The notes: generated from the letters alone by a model not told the origin. A DNA stretch of 64,000 nt from Fusibacter paucivorans (GCF_018390735.1 NZ_JAHBCL010000007.1:1-64000); one strand, 5' to 3'; positions 1-9,183 are shown, counted from the first letter of the stretch. A program made the numbers and translations.

Positions 1-39
1 TGGCGGGAAGCTGCCTGGGAGAGTAGGACGTTGCCGGTT
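1..39 (+). rRNA. rrf: 5S rRNA, 3' end (partial)
   Basis: The window opens inside the last part of a 5S rRNA: the GGGAAG, GGGAGAGTAGGACG and TTGCCGG elements match the conserved 3' half of bacterial 5S RNA. The rest of the rRNA operon must lie before the window. A tRNA gene follows 7 bases later, so this is the tail of a combined rRNA-tRNA operon. Confidence 0.85.
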
Positions 40-46
40 AAAATGT

Positions 47-121
47 TCCAAGGTAGCTCAACGGTGGAGCACTCGGCTGTTAACCGATAGGCTGAGGGTT
101 CGAATCCCTCCCTTGGAGCCA
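47..121 (+). tRNA. tRNA-Asn(GTT)
   Basis: Full cloverleaf with acceptor pair TCCAAGG/CCTTGGA, anticodon GTT and an encoded CCA end. First of 13 tandem tRNAs. Confidence 0.97.
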
Positions 122-127
122 AAAATT

Positions 128-216
128 GCCGGAGTGGCGGAACTGGCAGACGCACAGGACTTAAAATCCTGCGATCCTTACCGATCGTACCGGTTCGATT
201 CCGGTCTCCGGCACCA
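128..216 (+). tRNA. tRNA-Leu(TAA)
   Basis: Class II tRNA with a long variable arm; acceptor GCCGGAG/CTCCGGC, anticodon loop CTTAAAA (anticodon TAA), encoded CCA. Confidence 0.97.
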
Positions 217-274
217 AGAATTACCTAACTATTAATAGGGTTGACTGACTTATCGACGTCAATGCTATCAGCAT

Positions 275-349
<75 letters not shown>

Positions 350-384
350 TTATTTAATGATTATGCAATAGCCATGAATATCAT

Positions 385-459
385 GGCCCCTTGGTCAAGC
401 GGTCAAGACACCGCCCTTTCACGGCGGTAACAGGGGTTCGATTCCCCTAGGGGTCACCA
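385..459 (+). tRNA. tRNA-Glu(TTC)
   Basis: Acceptor GGCCCCT/AGGGGTC, anticodon stem CCGCC/GGCGG around TTC, encoded CCA. Confidence 0.97.
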
Positions 460-493
460 TTCGTTTTATGTGGTATCGTAAACCGCATTGTGT

Positions 494-569
494 GGGGGTA
501 TAGCTCAGCTGGGAGAGCATCTGCCTTACAAGCAGAGGGTCATAGGTTCGAGCCCTGTTACCCCCACCA
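494..569 (+). tRNA. tRNA-Val(TAC)
   Basis: Acceptor GGGGGTA/TACCCCC, anticodon TAC, encoded CCA. A second valine tRNA with anticodon GAC lies at 37912. Confidence 0.97.
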
Positions 570-573
570 TTAT

Positions 574-650
574 GGCCCAGTAGTTCAGTTGGTTAGAACG
601 CCAGCCTGTCACGCTGGAGGTCGACGGTTCGAGTCCGTTCTGGGTCGCCA
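574..650 (+). tRNA. tRNA-Asp(GTC)
   Basis: Acceptor GGCCCAG/CTGGGTC, anticodon GTC, encoded CCA. Confidence 0.97.
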
Positions 651-680
651 TTTTTATGGTTGAAAGTAAAAACATTATAT

Positions 681-756
<76 letters not shown>

Positions 757-761
757 AAGCT

Positions 762-846
762 GGAGGGGTTCCCGAGTGGCCAAAGGGGACGGACTGTAAA
801 TCCGTTATCAGTGATTTCGAAGGTTCGAATCCTTCTCCCTCCACCA
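762..846 (+). tRNA. tRNA-Tyr(GTA)
   Basis: Class II tRNA with a long variable arm, acceptor GGAGGGG/TCCCTCC, anticodon GTA, encoded CCA. Confidence 0.96.
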
Positions 847-851
847 AATTT

Positions 852-926
852 GCGGAAGTGGCTCAGTGGTAGAGCATCGCCTTGCCAAGGCGAGGGTCGC
901 GGGTTCAAATCCCGTCTTCCGCTCCA
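852..926 (+). tRNA. tRNA-Gly(GCC)
   Basis: Anticodon loop TTGCCAA within stem CGCC/GGCG, acceptor GCGGAAG/CTTCCGC, encoded CCA. Confidence 0.97.
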
Positions 927-930
927 TTAT

Positions 931-1007
931 GCGTTCTTAGCTCAACTGGATAGAGCACCGCCCTTCTAAGGCGGGGGTTTGGGGTTCGAGTCCCTAAGGA
1001 CGCGCCA
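931..1007 (+). tRNA. tRNA-Arg(TCT)
   Basis: Acceptor GCGTTCT/AGGACGC (one T:G pair), anticodon TCT in loop CTTCTAA, encoded CCA. Confidence 0.97.
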
Positions 1008-1022
1008 ATTTCATTTTAGTTC

Positions 1023-1111
1023 GGAGAGGTACCGAAGCGGTCATAACGGGGCGGTCTTGAAAACCGTTAGGGTGCGAGCCCACGTGGGTTCGAATCCCAC
1101 CCTCTCCGCCA
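1023..1111 (+). tRNA. tRNA-Ser(TGA)
   Basis: Class II tRNA, acceptor GGAGAGG/CCTCTCC, anticodon TGA, long variable arm, encoded CCA. Confidence 0.97.
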
Positions 1112-1142
1112 ACTTAGATGAAAATACTATTTCCCAATATTG

Positions 1143-1219
<77 letters not shown>

Positions 1220-1220
1220 T

Positions 1221-1296
1221 GCCCAGATAGCTCAGTCGGTAGAGCAGGGGACTGAAAATCCCCGTGTCGGTGGTTCGATTCCGCCTCTGGGCACCA
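1221..1296 (+). tRNA. tRNA-Phe(GAA)
   Basis: Acceptor GCCCAGA/TCTGGGC, anticodon GAA, encoded CCA. Last tRNA of the cluster, one base after tRNA-Ile. Confidence 0.97.
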
Positions 1297-1300
1297 TCAG

Positions 1301-1350
1301 AAAGATCAATGATTAAGTCTTATCTTAGTTGTTGGTCTTTATTTATTTTT
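1301..1350 (+). terminator. terminator of the rRNA-tRNA operon
   Basis: An inverted repeat AAAGATCAA / TTGGTCTTT is followed by a T-rich stretch directly after the last tRNA. Confidence 0.6.
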
Positions 1351-1358
1351 GCATCTTT

Positions 1359-1384
1359 TAGCGTTAAGCATAAAACGCTATAAT
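1359..1384 (+). promoter_or_regulatory. dyad and -10 box before the chorismate mutase gene
   Basis: The perfect dyad TAGCGTT / AACGCTA (1359-1365 and 1374-1380) runs into a consensus TATAAT at 1379-1384, 35 bases before the start codon. The overlap of dyad and -10 box suggests an operator, which is inference. Confidence 0.4.
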
Positions 1385-1419
1385 AAATTGAGTAAATCAA
1401 AGAAGATTGGAGATACGTT

Positions 1420-1683
1420 ATGCTGGATCAATTGAGGAAAGAGTTAAATGATTTAGATGAAACACTTATAGAATTGCTTGAAAAGCGTTTTAAAGTGACT
1501 GAGCAAGTTGGCGCTTTTAAACAGCGTGAAAACATGGTAGTCCTGCAACCAGAACGCGAAGCTGAGATAATAGAGCGCATTGCAGAAACGCTGGCTGAAT
1601 CAGAATATTCAACATATATTATTGAAATTTATCGCAGTATTTTTGAACAAAGCCGTTCTCAACAATCAAAATATGTTAAATAA
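1420..1683 (+). CDS. chorismate mutase, AroQ class
   Basis: An 87-residue all-helical protein of the size and pattern of a monofunctional AroQ-type chorismate mutase, which converts chorismate to prephenate on the route to phenylalanine and tyrosine. The N-terminal helix LRKELNDLDETLIELLEKR followed by AFKQ and a downstream PEREAEII segment gives the family spacing of active-site Arg, Lys and Glu/Gln residues. The ATG is preceded by a TTGGAG ribosome binding site. It stands alone between the tRNA operon and cdaA; no other shikimate gene is in the window. Confidence 0.85.
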   Translation: MLDQLRKELNDLDETLIELLEKRFKVTEQVGAFKQRENMVVLQPEREAEIIERIAETLAESEYSTYIIEIYRSIFEQSRSQQSKYVK

Positions 1684-1811
1684 TGAGTATATTGCCCGAT
1701 AGCGATAGAAAAGAATTACAAATATATTAAGATTAGAAAAGGACTATACTCAGCAATTCCAAATAATAGTATACTGAGAACAGAGTAATTTATCATATTC
1801 AGGAGTGCTAA

Positions 1812-2651
1812 ATGGAATTATTACAATCCTTATCAACGTCGACCTTTAATTTTTTATATGAAATAAAAATTAACTATATTGTCGACATCGCAATTATTGC
1901 ATTTGTATTTTACAAATTATTGGGACTTATTCGTGAAACGAGAGCAGAACAGCTCGTCAAGGGATTTCTAATTATTCTCATTATCTCCAAATTGAGTGAA
2001 TGGGCAAAACTCTATGCGGTTAATTATGTACTTCAAAGCACATTTACGATTGGGTTGATTGCTTTGGTCATCATATTTCAGCCGGAACTAAGAAAGGCGT
2101 TGGAACACTTAGGTCGAAGTCAACTGTTCCTGATGCCTGCTCGGAAGAGCGTTCAGAACTCACTGGAGCGAATGGTTAATGAAATCGTAGACGCAGCGGG
2201 CGTTATGTCCAGAAAGAAAATTGGTGCACTTATTGTTATTGAGCGCACTACGGGGATCAATGATATAGCTGAAACAGGCACCATCATTGATGCGCAGATC
2301 TCCGCAGATCTGCTAATGAATATTTTTTATCCGAAATCACCGCTTCACGACGGTGCAGTCGTTATAAAAAATGAACGCCTTATGGCCGCCGGTTGCTTGC
2401 TGCCATTATCATCAAACAAATATATTTCAAAAGAGCTTGGGACACGCCATCGTGCAGGGATGGGTATGACCGAGAGCTCAGATGCGCTTATTGTTATTGT
2501 CTCTGAAGAAACGGGTGCGATATCAATGGCCTTAGAAGGCAAACTTCAACGCTTTCTGGATACGACAACGCTAAAAGAACTTATGAGTAATGCGCTTGTC
2601 GTAGAAAAAGAAGAAAAGCAGGGAGGTAAGCGCAATGCCAAAGGAAAATAA
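1812..2651 (+). CDS. cdaA: diadenylate cyclase CdaA (DisA_N domain)
   Basis: A membrane-anchored diadenylate cyclase that makes c-di-AMP from two ATP. Roughly the first 90 residues contain three hydrophobic helices; the DisA_N catalytic domain follows, with the family motifs DGAVVI (about residue 180) and RHRAG (about residue 217). Its length of 279 residues is normal for CdaA. The ATG follows an AGGAG site. The gene overlaps cdaR by 17 bases, as in the usual cdaA-cdaR pair, so the two are probably translated together. In other Firmicutes GlmM binds and inhibits CdaA; here glmM is about 10 kb further on. Confidence 0.95.
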   Translation: MELLQSLSTSTFNFLYEIKINYIVDIAIIAFVFYKLLGLIRETRAEQLVKGFLIILIISKLSEWAKLYAVNYVLQSTFTIGLIALVIIFQPELRKALEHLGRSQLFLMPARKSVQNSLERMVNEIVDAAGVMSRKKIGALIVIERTTGINDIAETGTIIDAQISADLLMNIFYPKSPLHDGAVVIKNERLMAAGCLLPLSSNKYISKELGTRHRAGMGMTESSDALIVIVSEETGAISMALEGKLQRFLDTTTLKELMSNALVVEKEEKQGGKRNAKGK

Positions 2652-3930
2652 ACTATTAGAACGGCTAAAAAAGATCATAACTGGCATCAAAAACTTACCG
2701 AAAGCATTTTTCAGCATCAATTTAAATCATAATACAGGAACCAAAATTTTTTCATTGGTACTTGCGATACTGTTCTGGGTATTTGTTATGGACCAAGTAG
2801 ATCCGGAAATTACAAAAGTAATTGAAAGTGTACCAGTGCAGCTTATTAATCAGCAAGAGCTTGATCAGAACGATTTGATTATTATGGATCAGCATGATTA
2901 TTTTGTCAATGTTGAAATTACCGGACGACGTAATAATGTTTTAAATACCAGCAAATCTTCTATCTATTTATGGGCAGATATGCGTAATGTGAAAAAAGGA
3001 TCAAATATACTTCAGATCAATAAAACAATTAATTCTGAGGCTGTCGCCATCAAAACCCTTATTCCAAATGAAATTGTGCTGAGTATTGATCAAATTGTTT
3101 CAATACCAAAACCAGTGCGTGTTACAATTTCGGGAAATTATCAGGATGGGTTCTATCAAAGTGGCATGACGATAAGTCCTGAAGAAGTCAAAGTTAATGG
3201 GCCTGAAAGTGTTGTAAACCAAGTTGCGTATCTCGGAGGGACGTTAAATGTTTCAAATATCGATTCTGATACAACAAAGGAAATCAGTCTAGTCCCATAT
3301 GATAATGATGGTGAAATGGTCACTGGTGTAACACTGGATGAAAGCTATAGCAGTGTTACGATCAATGTAGGAATGGAAAAAATGATTCCAGTGCAACCTG
3401 TTATCAATGGAGCGCCTATGGATGGCTTTGAGGTCGTATCTACGACGATATCGCCTGTTTACACGATGGTTAGCGGGAATGAAGCTGTTGTATCATCATT
3501 ATCGGAAGTGTTCGCTGAGCCGATTAATCTCAAAGGTGAAGAAGCTTCGTCATTCATTGTCGAAAAGAGTATCGACTTGCCGCCAGGCGTTAAGTCCAAT
3601 GTCGAAAATAATATGGTACAGATTGAAGTGCTGATTGAACCGATTATCACAAAAGAGTTTAATTTTAACGTTAAGGACATTCCGATTGTCAATCTATCGG
3701 ATACACTGCGAACAAATCTCAATGAGAATACAGGAACGATAAATATTAAGGTGAAAGATTTAGAATCAATTATCAATAACTTATCAAAAGACGATATTCA
3801 TCTTTCCATCAACTTTGGAATAGTTGATAAAGCTGGTCTATACCGGTTAAAAGTAAATGTTGCCAATGAAGATCGCTTCAAAGAGCTGAGCATTGATCCG
3901 GTTTATATTGAAATTCAAGTAACAGAGTAA
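2635..3930 (+). CDS. cdaR: YbbR-domain protein CdaR, regulator of CdaA
   Basis: A 431-residue protein with a positively charged N-terminus, a single transmembrane helix at about residues 40-57, and then a long extracytoplasmic part built from repeated YbbR beta domains (recurrent IxVTISG, VxVNGPES and similar strands). In Bacillus and Listeria this partner binds CdaA and adjusts c-di-AMP output. The start lies inside the cdaA coding end, after a GGGAGG site, so the pair is co-transcribed. A strong terminator follows directly, which excludes read-through to a glmM gene. Confidence 0.92.
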   Translation: MPKENKLLERLKKIITGIKNLPKAFFSINLNHNTGTKIFSLVLAILFWVFVMDQVDPEITKVIESVPVQLINQQELDQNDLIIMDQHDYFVNVEITGRRNNVLNTSKSSIYLWADMRNVKKGSNILQINKTINSEAVAIKTLIPNEIVLSIDQIVSIPKPVRVTISGNYQDGFYQSGMTISPEEVKVNGPESVVNQVAYLGGTLNVSNIDSDTTKEISLVPYDNDGEMVTGVTLDESYSSVTINVGMEKMIPVQPVINGAPMDGFEVVSTTISPVYTMVSGNEAVVSSLSEVFAEPINLKGEEASSFIVEKSIDLPPGVKSNVENNMVQIEVLIEPIITKEFNFNVKDIPIVNLSDTLRTNLNENTGTINIKVKDLESIINNLSKDDIHLSINFGIVDKAGLYRLKVNVANEDRFKELSIDPVYIEIQVTE

Positions 3931-3955
3931 AAGGAGACATATGTCTCCTTTTTTT
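3931..3955 (+). terminator. terminator of cdaA-cdaR
   Basis: A perfect AAGGAGACAT/ATGTCTCCTT hairpin followed by seven T, starting at the cdaR stop codon. Confidence 0.9.
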
Positions 3956-3985
3956 AGCATATTAGTAAAATAAGTAAGTTTTTAG

Positions 3986-4106
3986 TTGAGGAGATTATAT
4001 CATTCCCTTTTGTTGATCTTTCACGACAATATGTGAAATTTCGTAAGATATAAATAGTACAGATTGCCGTGAAAAGATTATAATTTGAGTGGTGTAATTT
4101 CCTCAA
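3986..4106. repeat. palindromic intergenic repeat, copy 1
   Basis: A stretch of about 121 bp whose two halves are imperfect inverted copies over more than 40 bp: the ends are TTGAGGAGATTA and TAATTTCCTCAA, and inner arms include CACGACAATATGTG against CAGATTGCCGTG. The same terminal and inner motifs occur at 18156, 19623, 25141 and 40287. It contains no ORF and is probably a MITE- or REP-like element. Confidence 0.75.
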
Positions 4107-4551
4107 TTTAAGTTTTTATCTTGGTTTTTAACCTATGTTTTCAATTTGATATTGATCGGGTACTTTGTATGCAGTGTTTTCTTACTTGCTTATTATGGTT
4201 TTTAGAAAGGGTATCATAGATATGAAAAGTGAGGGAGAAGCATTCAGATTAAAGGTCGTTTAAATAGAGCAAATGAGGGTATTTAATAAGGAAGGGCGGG
4301 GATATCATAATCTCGCCCTTTTGTCATTGAAATGAAGTATACTTCATGTACTCATATAATGTATGGTGGATTACGATGGATTAATGATGCTGATTAAAAG
4401 CGCTTATGCAACAATACGAAAGAAAATGACGATTGACTATAATAAGATAATGAATTGATGCAGTTTAGGCGCCAATAATTTCATTACATGACAATTCAGT
4501 TGCAGGAAAACCTAGAATAACATAGAATAATATCACAGAGAGAGGTATGGT
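4107..4551. other. non-coding stretch with an orphan hairpin
   Basis: No convincing gene is seen between repeat copy 1 and the methyltransferase. The only clear structure is the terminator-like hairpin at 4292-4324. Confidence 0.5.
4292..4324 (+). terminator. orphan terminator hairpin
   Basis: The arms AAGGGCGGGGAT and ATCTCGCCCTT are followed by TTTTG. No gene ends just before it, so it may end a short non-coding transcript from the preceding 180 bases. Confidence 0.55.
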
Positions 4552-5115
4552 ATGAATATTTATGATGGCATGATGTATCCGCTTGAAAAAAAGTGGCTGG
4601 CCGAAAAACGTGAGTGGCTCATGCGTTATGTCAAAGGAGAGGTATTGGAAATCGGTTATGGTACCGGATCAAATTTTAAATTTATGAATACAGATGCAAT
4701 ACACCACATAACGGCTTTGGATACCTCTGAAAATGATATCGTTAGAAACGATTTGCCCATTCATTTTGTAACGGGTAGCGTAGAAGCGTTACCTTTTGAA
4801 AACGATTTTTTCGATACGGTTATCGAAACACTTGTACTGTGTTCTGTGAATGAACTCGAGCGTTCAATTTCCGAAATTGCACGCGTTCTAAAGCCTGGGG
4901 GTACATTTGTCTATATGGATCATGTCTTGCCTAATGATGCTGGACTTGCCAAAGCATTCAAAGTGGTCAACCCACTATGGTCAAAGATAGCCAATGGTTG
5001 CCAGTTAGTACGAACACCGAAGTCGCTTTTTGAACGATATAACCTAAAAATCGTAGAGGGTCATAGCGTGGGAAAAGGAATATTCGATTATGGCATAGCG
5101 ATCAAATTTGCTTGA
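4552..5115 (+). CDS. class I SAM-dependent methyltransferase
   Basis: A 187-residue Rossmann-fold methyltransferase. Motif I, LEIGYGTGSNF (about residues 31-41), binds S-adenosylmethionine; ALDTSEND follows as the acidic loop after strand 2, then EALPFENDFFDTVIETLVLC, and RVLKPGGTFVYMDH is the usual post-motif III. It resembles the UbiE/Methyltransf_11 group, which methylates small molecules such as quinones, lipids or thiols; the substrate cannot be read. It precedes the sigma-54 activator by 44 bases but nothing indicates shared function. Confidence 0.8.
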   Translation: MNIYDGMMYPLEKKWLAEKREWLMRYVKGEVLEIGYGTGSNFKFMNTDAIHHITALDTSENDIVRNDLPIHFVTGSVEALPFENDFFDTVIETLVLCSVNELERSISEIARVLKPGGTFVYMDHVLPNDAGLAKAFKVVNPLWSKIANGCQLVRTPKSLFERYNLKIVEGHSVGKGIFDYGIAIKFA

Positions 5116-5159
5116 AGACCAGTAAATAACAAGCTAAAACTAAAGGGGAATAAAAAATC

Positions 5160-6902
5160 GTGATTGATATTAATCAAAGAGAACGTGAAAACGGCATGCG
5201 CAAGGATATTGAAAAAATTCTAGATGCAGCGCACGATGCAATTATTGCTATTGATAAAGATGAAAATATAACGATTTTTAATCGTTCAGCTGAACGATTG
5301 ACAGGGCAGAAAGCATCTTATGCCATTGGAAGTCCTGTGGAAGATGTCATTGACAATACCCGTCTACCGATTATTTTAAAAACCGGGATTTCTGAGCTCA
5401 ATCAGCAGCAGCCGCTTCGCGACATTATCATTGTTACCAATCGAATGCCTGTGATTGACGATGACGGTGATATTATCGGTGCAATCGCTATTTTTAGAGA
5501 TATTTCAGAAATGGTAGACCTTGCAGAACGCATAACGAATCTTAATCAGATTAAAGAAACCCTTGAAGCGACCATTACAGCAACTCAAGACGCTATTTCA
5601 GTTGTTGATGCACAAGGGATTGGGATTTTAATTAACCCTGCCTATACGCGCATGACGGGGTTCGTTGCAGAACAGATAATCGGCAAAGACTGCACCGTTG
5701 ATTTGACAGAAGGTGAAAGTGTCCATATGGAAGTACTTCGAACGGGTAAACCGGTGAAAGGTAAAAAACTTCGGGTAGGACCACAGCGCAAAGACGTTAT
5801 TGCCGAGGCAGCGCCGATTATCGTCAAAGGAGAAATCAAAGGATCTGTTGCCATAATCCATGATCTTACGGAAATAAATGAAATCTACAAACAGCTTGAC
5901 ATGGCCAAAAAGATTATTCGGAATTTAGAAGCAAAATATACATTTGATGATATCATTGGCACAAGTGATTTGATGGGCTATGCTGTCGAAAAGGCAAGAA
6001 TGGCAGCTGAAACGCCAGCAACGGTTATTTTAAGAGGTGAAAGCGGCACGGGTAAGGAACTCTTTGCTCATGCGATACATAACTCTTCTGATCGAAAATA
6101 TGCGCAGTTTATCCGGGTAAACTGTGCAGCGATTAACGAAGGGTTACTAGAAAGTGAACTCTTTGGTTATGAGGAAGGTGCTTTTACAGGTGCTTCAAAA
6201 GGTGGTAAGGTCGGACTTTTCGAAAAGGCAAATGGCGGTACGATCTTTTTAGATGAAATTGGTGAACTCAGCCTGAATATACAGGCAAAGCTGCTGCGTG
6301 TCCTACAGGAAAAAGAGATTCTTAGAGTAGGCGCTAACAAATCGATCCCCATTGATGTTCGTGTGATTACAGCAACCAATGTTAACCTTGAAGAAGCCGT
6401 AAAGCAAAAGCGTTTTCGAATGGATCTCTATTATCGAATTAATGTTGTGCCCATTGATATTCCTGCATTGCGTCAGCACAAAGAGGATATCTTGGAACTT
6501 GTAAAGCATATGATTAATAAATTTAATTTAGAATACGGGCGAAATGTTCAAGAAATTTCTGAGGGTGCACTGCGGATAATCTCCGCATATGACTGGCCCG
6601 GCAACGTACGTGAGCTGGAGAATTTTATTGGTCGTGCAATGATTAATATCAAAATGCAGGAAATTATTTTGACTGAGGCGCACTTGCCGTCAATTGTCTA
6701 TCGGCAGTCGCACAAAAATGAAGCCCTCCATCCGTTGGACGAAAGTATTTTAAGCTTGGAAGAAAGTGTAAAGAACTTTGAAAGACAATTAATCATCAGA
6801 ACTTTGGAGGTGAATGAATATAATCGGGAAGCGACGGCAAAAGCACTTAAGATAAGTTTGCGAACACTTTATTATAAAATAAAGGCTTATGATATTGTCT
6901 GA
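5160..6902 (+). CDS. sigma-54-dependent activator, PAS-PAS-AAA+-Fis
   Basis: A 580-residue enhancer-binding protein. Two PAS sensor domains (about residues 15-110 and 130-235) and a short coiled coil lead into an AAA+ domain with Walker A GESGTGKE, the sigma-54 contact loop GAFTGA, Walker B GGTIFLDEIGE and an arginine-finger region. The C-terminus is a Fis-type helix-turn-helix (NREATAKALKISLRTLYYKI). The GTG start follows AAAGGGG; an ATG 12 codons later is possible but has no good site. It is read toward the ptb-buk-vor operon, which carries a -24/-12 promoter, so it is very likely its activator, comparable to BkdR in Bacillus. The PAS ligand is unknown. Confidence 0.93.
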   Translation: MIDINQRERENGMRKDIEKILDAAHDAIIAIDKDENITIFNRSAERLTGQKASYAIGSPVEDVIDNTRLPIILKTGISELNQQQPLRDIIIVTNRMPVIDDDGDIIGAIAIFRDISEMVDLAERITNLNQIKETLEATITATQDAISVVDAQGIGILINPAYTRMTGFVAEQIIGKDCTVDLTEGESVHMEVLRTGKPVKGKKLRVGPQRKDVIAEAAPIIVKGEIKGSVAIIHDLTEINEIYKQLDMAKKIIRNLEAKYTFDDIIGTSDLMGYAVEKARMAAETPATVILRGESGTGKELFAHAIHNSSDRKYAQFIRVNCAAINEGLLESELFGYEEGAFTGASKGGKVGLFEKANGGTIFLDEIGELSLNIQAKLLRVLQEKEILRVGANKSIPIDVRVITATNVNLEEAVKQKRFRMDLYYRINVVPIDIPALRQHKEDILELVKHMINKFNLEYGRNVQEISEGALRIISAYDWPGNVRELENFIGRAMINIKMQEIILTEAHLPSIVYRQSHKNEALHPLDESILSLEESVKNFERQLIIRTLEVNEYNREATAKALKISLRTLYYKIKAYDIV

Positions 6903-6951
6903 AACATGAAGCAGGCAGTTTTTTCAGAAACAAAAACAGGCGGATGTTAAG

Positions 6952-7012
6952 AAATCTGCATGCAAATATTTGCAAAAAAACGATTGTTTTGCAAATATTT
7001 GCATGCAGATTT
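6952..7012. promoter_or_regulatory. 26-bp perfect inverted repeat, probable activator site
   Basis: Two arms of 26 bases (6952-6977 and 6987-7012) are perfect reverse complements around a 9-base gap. Each arm contains the 14-bp palindrome TGCAAATATTTGCA. It sits about 80-140 bases before the -12/-24 promoter, the usual distance of enhancer sites for sigma-54 activators. It could also end transcription of the activator gene, since T bases follow it. Confidence 0.6.
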
Positions 7013-7089
7013 TTGCGTTTTATGACATTCTCGTTATAAAACCTGCTGAAAAACCCTGTGAATCTGTAGACTGTATGCAAAGTACACCT

Positions 7090-7106
7090 TTGGCATAAGA
7101 TTTGCA
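7090..7106 (+). promoter_or_regulatory. sigma-54 (-24/-12) promoter of the ptb-buk-vor operon
   Basis: TTGGCAT at 7090-7096 and TTTGCA at 7101-7106 place the GG and GC dinucleotides 10 bases apart, matching the sigma-54 consensus. It lies 45 bases before the ptb start and immediately after the gene of a GAFTGA-type activator. Confidence 0.8.
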
Positions 7107-7150
7107 TAATATATAACTGTCGAGTAAAAAGAAAACGATGAGGTGAAATC

Positions 7151-8056
7151 ATGATTAGCAGTTTTGAAGCATTATGTACCGAAGCCGTCAAGAAGGGACC
7201 TAAGACAGTAGCAGTTGCGTGTGCGCAGGATGACGATGTCTTAAAAGCTGTTAAAGCGGCGTATACAGAGGGTATGATTAACGTGATACTGGTAGGAGAC
7301 CAACCAAAGATTAAAGCGATTGCAGATACGATTGGTTTTGATATTTCAGGACTTGAATGCATTCAAATTGAGGATGCTGTTGAAGCATCTCTTAAAGCTG
7401 TATCATTGGTATCCTCCGGCAAAGCAGACATCGTTATGAAGGGGCTGGTCGATACATCTGTTATTTTAAAAGCTGTATTAAACAAAGAGGTTGGACTAAG
7501 AAGCGGTAATGTTCTCAGCCATGTCGCCGTGTTTGAAGTGCCGACTTATCATAAAATGTTAATGCTGACAGATGCGGCTATGAATATTGCCCCAGATCTA
7601 AATACGAAAAAGCAAATTGTAGAAAATGCACTGGCGGTCACAAAAGCACTTGGTATTGAAACAGCTAAAGTCGGCGTTTTGGCAGCAAAGGAAAAAGTGA
7701 ATCCGGCAATGCAGGCAACTGTCGATGCAGGTGAACTCGTAAAAATGAATCAAAATGGGGAAATTAAAGAATGCATTATTGGCGGACCATTTGCACTTGA
7801 CAATGCGATTTCAAAGGAAGCCGCTCAAATTAAGGGTGTCAAAGACCCCATAGCAGGTGACGTTGATTTACTGGTTAGTCCGCAAATAGAATCAGGCAAT
7901 ATCTTATACAAGGCACTCAATTTTTTAGCGAACGCAAAATCTGCGGGTGTTATTGTCGGTGCAACAGCACCCGTTATTTTAACATCACGAGCAGACACTG
8001 ATGAATCCAAACACTATTCCATTGCATTGGGTGTTTTAATGACAGCTAATCGGTAA
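7151..8056 (+). CDS. ptb: phosphate butyryltransferase (phosphotransbutyrylase)
   Basis: A 301-residue PTA/PTB-family enzyme that exchanges CoA of butyryl-CoA or branched acyl-CoA for phosphate, giving acyl-phosphate. The family signature [14 protein letters not shown] (about residues 95-108), ALTDAAMN-type segment ([14 protein letters not shown]) and C-terminal [18 protein letters not shown] are present. First gene of the operon, start ATG after GAGGTG. Directly followed by butyrate kinase; together they make ATP from acyl-CoA. The vor genes in the operon suggest isobutyryl-, isovaleryl- and 2-methylbutyryl-CoA as main substrates. Confidence 0.95.
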   Translation: MISSFEALCTEAVKKGPKTVAVACAQDDDVLKAVKAAYTEGMINVILVGDQPKIKAIADTIGFDISGLECIQIEDAVEASLKAVSLVSSGKADIVMKGLVDTSVILKAVLNKEVGLRSGNVLSHVAVFEVPTYHKMLMLTDAAMNIAPDLNTKKQIVENALAVTKALGIETAKVGVLAAKEKVNPAMQATVDAGELVKMNQNGEIKECIIGGPFALDNAISKEAAQIKGVKDPIAGDVDLLVSPQIESGNILYKALNFLANAKSAGVIVGATAPVILTSRADTDESKHYSIALGVLMTANR

Positions 8057-8093
8057 CTGTAAGTCTACAAAAGATGAAAGATGGGAGGTACCA

Positions 8094-9167
8094 ATGTCAT
8101 TTAATATTTTAGCGATTAATCCGGGGTCGACCTCGACCAAAATTGCAGTGTTCGAGGAGGAAAAAGAAGTCTTTGAAATAACCATTCGGCATCCGAATGA
8201 AGTTATCGAACAATATGCATGCATATTTGATCAGTACGACTTTAGAAAGCAAATTATCATTGATACACTCAAAGAGAAAGGTTTTGATCTTAATACCTTG
8301 AATGCAGTTGTTGGCAGGGGCGGTTTACTCAAACCGATTAAAGGCGGCACTTATGCAGTCAATGAGCCTATGCTAAACGATTTGAAAAAAGGTGTTTTGG
8401 GTGAGCACGCTTCCAATCTCGGTGGGATTATTGCAAACGAAATTGCATCTCAGTATCATATTCCGGCATTTATTGTAGACCCGGTAGTCGTTGACGAGAT
8501 GACAGATGTTGCAAAAGTTTCCGGAATGGCAGGGGTTGATCGTATCTCAATCTTCCACGCACTCAATCAAAAAGCGGTTGCGCGAAGGTATGCAAAATCT
8601 ATTGGCAAGCAATATCAAGATATTAACGTTATTATTGCACACTTGGGCGGCGGCATCTCAGTGGGTGCCCATCTAAAGGGCAAAGCTGTCGATGTCAATA
8701 ATGCACTTGATGGCGATGGTCCATTTTCGCCTGAGCGGTCTGGCGGCATTCCAATTGGCACGCTGACGAAGATGTGCTTTTCAGGAGAGTACACATTAGA
8801 GGAGATCAAGAAAAAAATAAAAGGCAAAGGCGGACTGGTCTCTTATTTAAATTCCAATGACGGCAGAGAAGTTGAAGCCATGATTGCAAAAGGCGATGAA
8901 AATGCAAAGCGCATTTACGAAGCAATGGCCTATCAAGTATCAAAAGAAATCGGAGCTTGTGCGACTGTCCTCAAAGGCGAAGTAGATGCTATTATTCTCA
9001 CAGGCGGATTGTCTTATAGCAAGATGCTAACGAACTGGATTGTTGATGCGGTTCAGTTTATAGCCGAAGTGGTTGTCTATCCAGGAGAAGATGAAATGCG
9101 TGCATTGGCTCAAGGCGGCTTAAGGGTCCTAAAAGGAGAAGAAACGCCGCAGATATATGAAGGCTAG
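8094..9167 (+). CDS. buk: butyrate kinase
   Basis: A 357-residue acetokinase-family enzyme (ASKHA fold) that transfers phosphate from butyryl- or branched acyl-phosphate to ADP. It shows the N-terminal phosphate-binding NPGSTSTK (residues 8-15), the central [12 protein letters not shown] (about 181-192) with [13 protein letters not shown] downstream, and the adenosine-site ILTGGLSYS (about 301-309). The start follows GGGAGGT. It is 37 bases after ptb in the same operon. Related enzymes use several short and branched acids, so substrate choice cannot be read from sequence. Confidence 0.95.
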   Translation: MSFNILAINPGSTSTKIAVFEEEKEVFEITIRHPNEVIEQYACIFDQYDFRKQIIIDTLKEKGFDLNTLNAVVGRGGLLKPIKGGTYAVNEPMLNDLKKGVLGEHASNLGGIIANEIASQYHIPAFIVDPVVVDEMTDVAKVSGMAGVDRISIFHALNQKAVARRYAKSIGKQYQDINVIIAHLGGGISVGAHLKGKAVDVNNALDGDGPFSPERSGGIPIGTLTKMCFSGEYTLEEIKKKIKGKGGLVSYLNSNDGREVEAMIAKGDENAKRIYEAMAYQVSKEIGACATVLKGEVDAIILTGGLSYSKMLTNWIVDAVQFIAEVVVYPGEDEMRALAQGGLRVLKGEETPQIYEG

Positions 9168-9183
9168 TGAAAGGTTGGTCAGG

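Noticed and set aside
6952-7012. simple terminator of the sigma-54 activator gene
   Set aside because: It may terminate, but the duplicated internal palindromes and enhancer distance make a binding site the better main reading.
6847-7362. 171-codon open frame on the minus strand over the sigma-54 promoter
   Set aside because: It covers the inverted repeat, the promoter and the start of ptb, and shows no protein-like composition.
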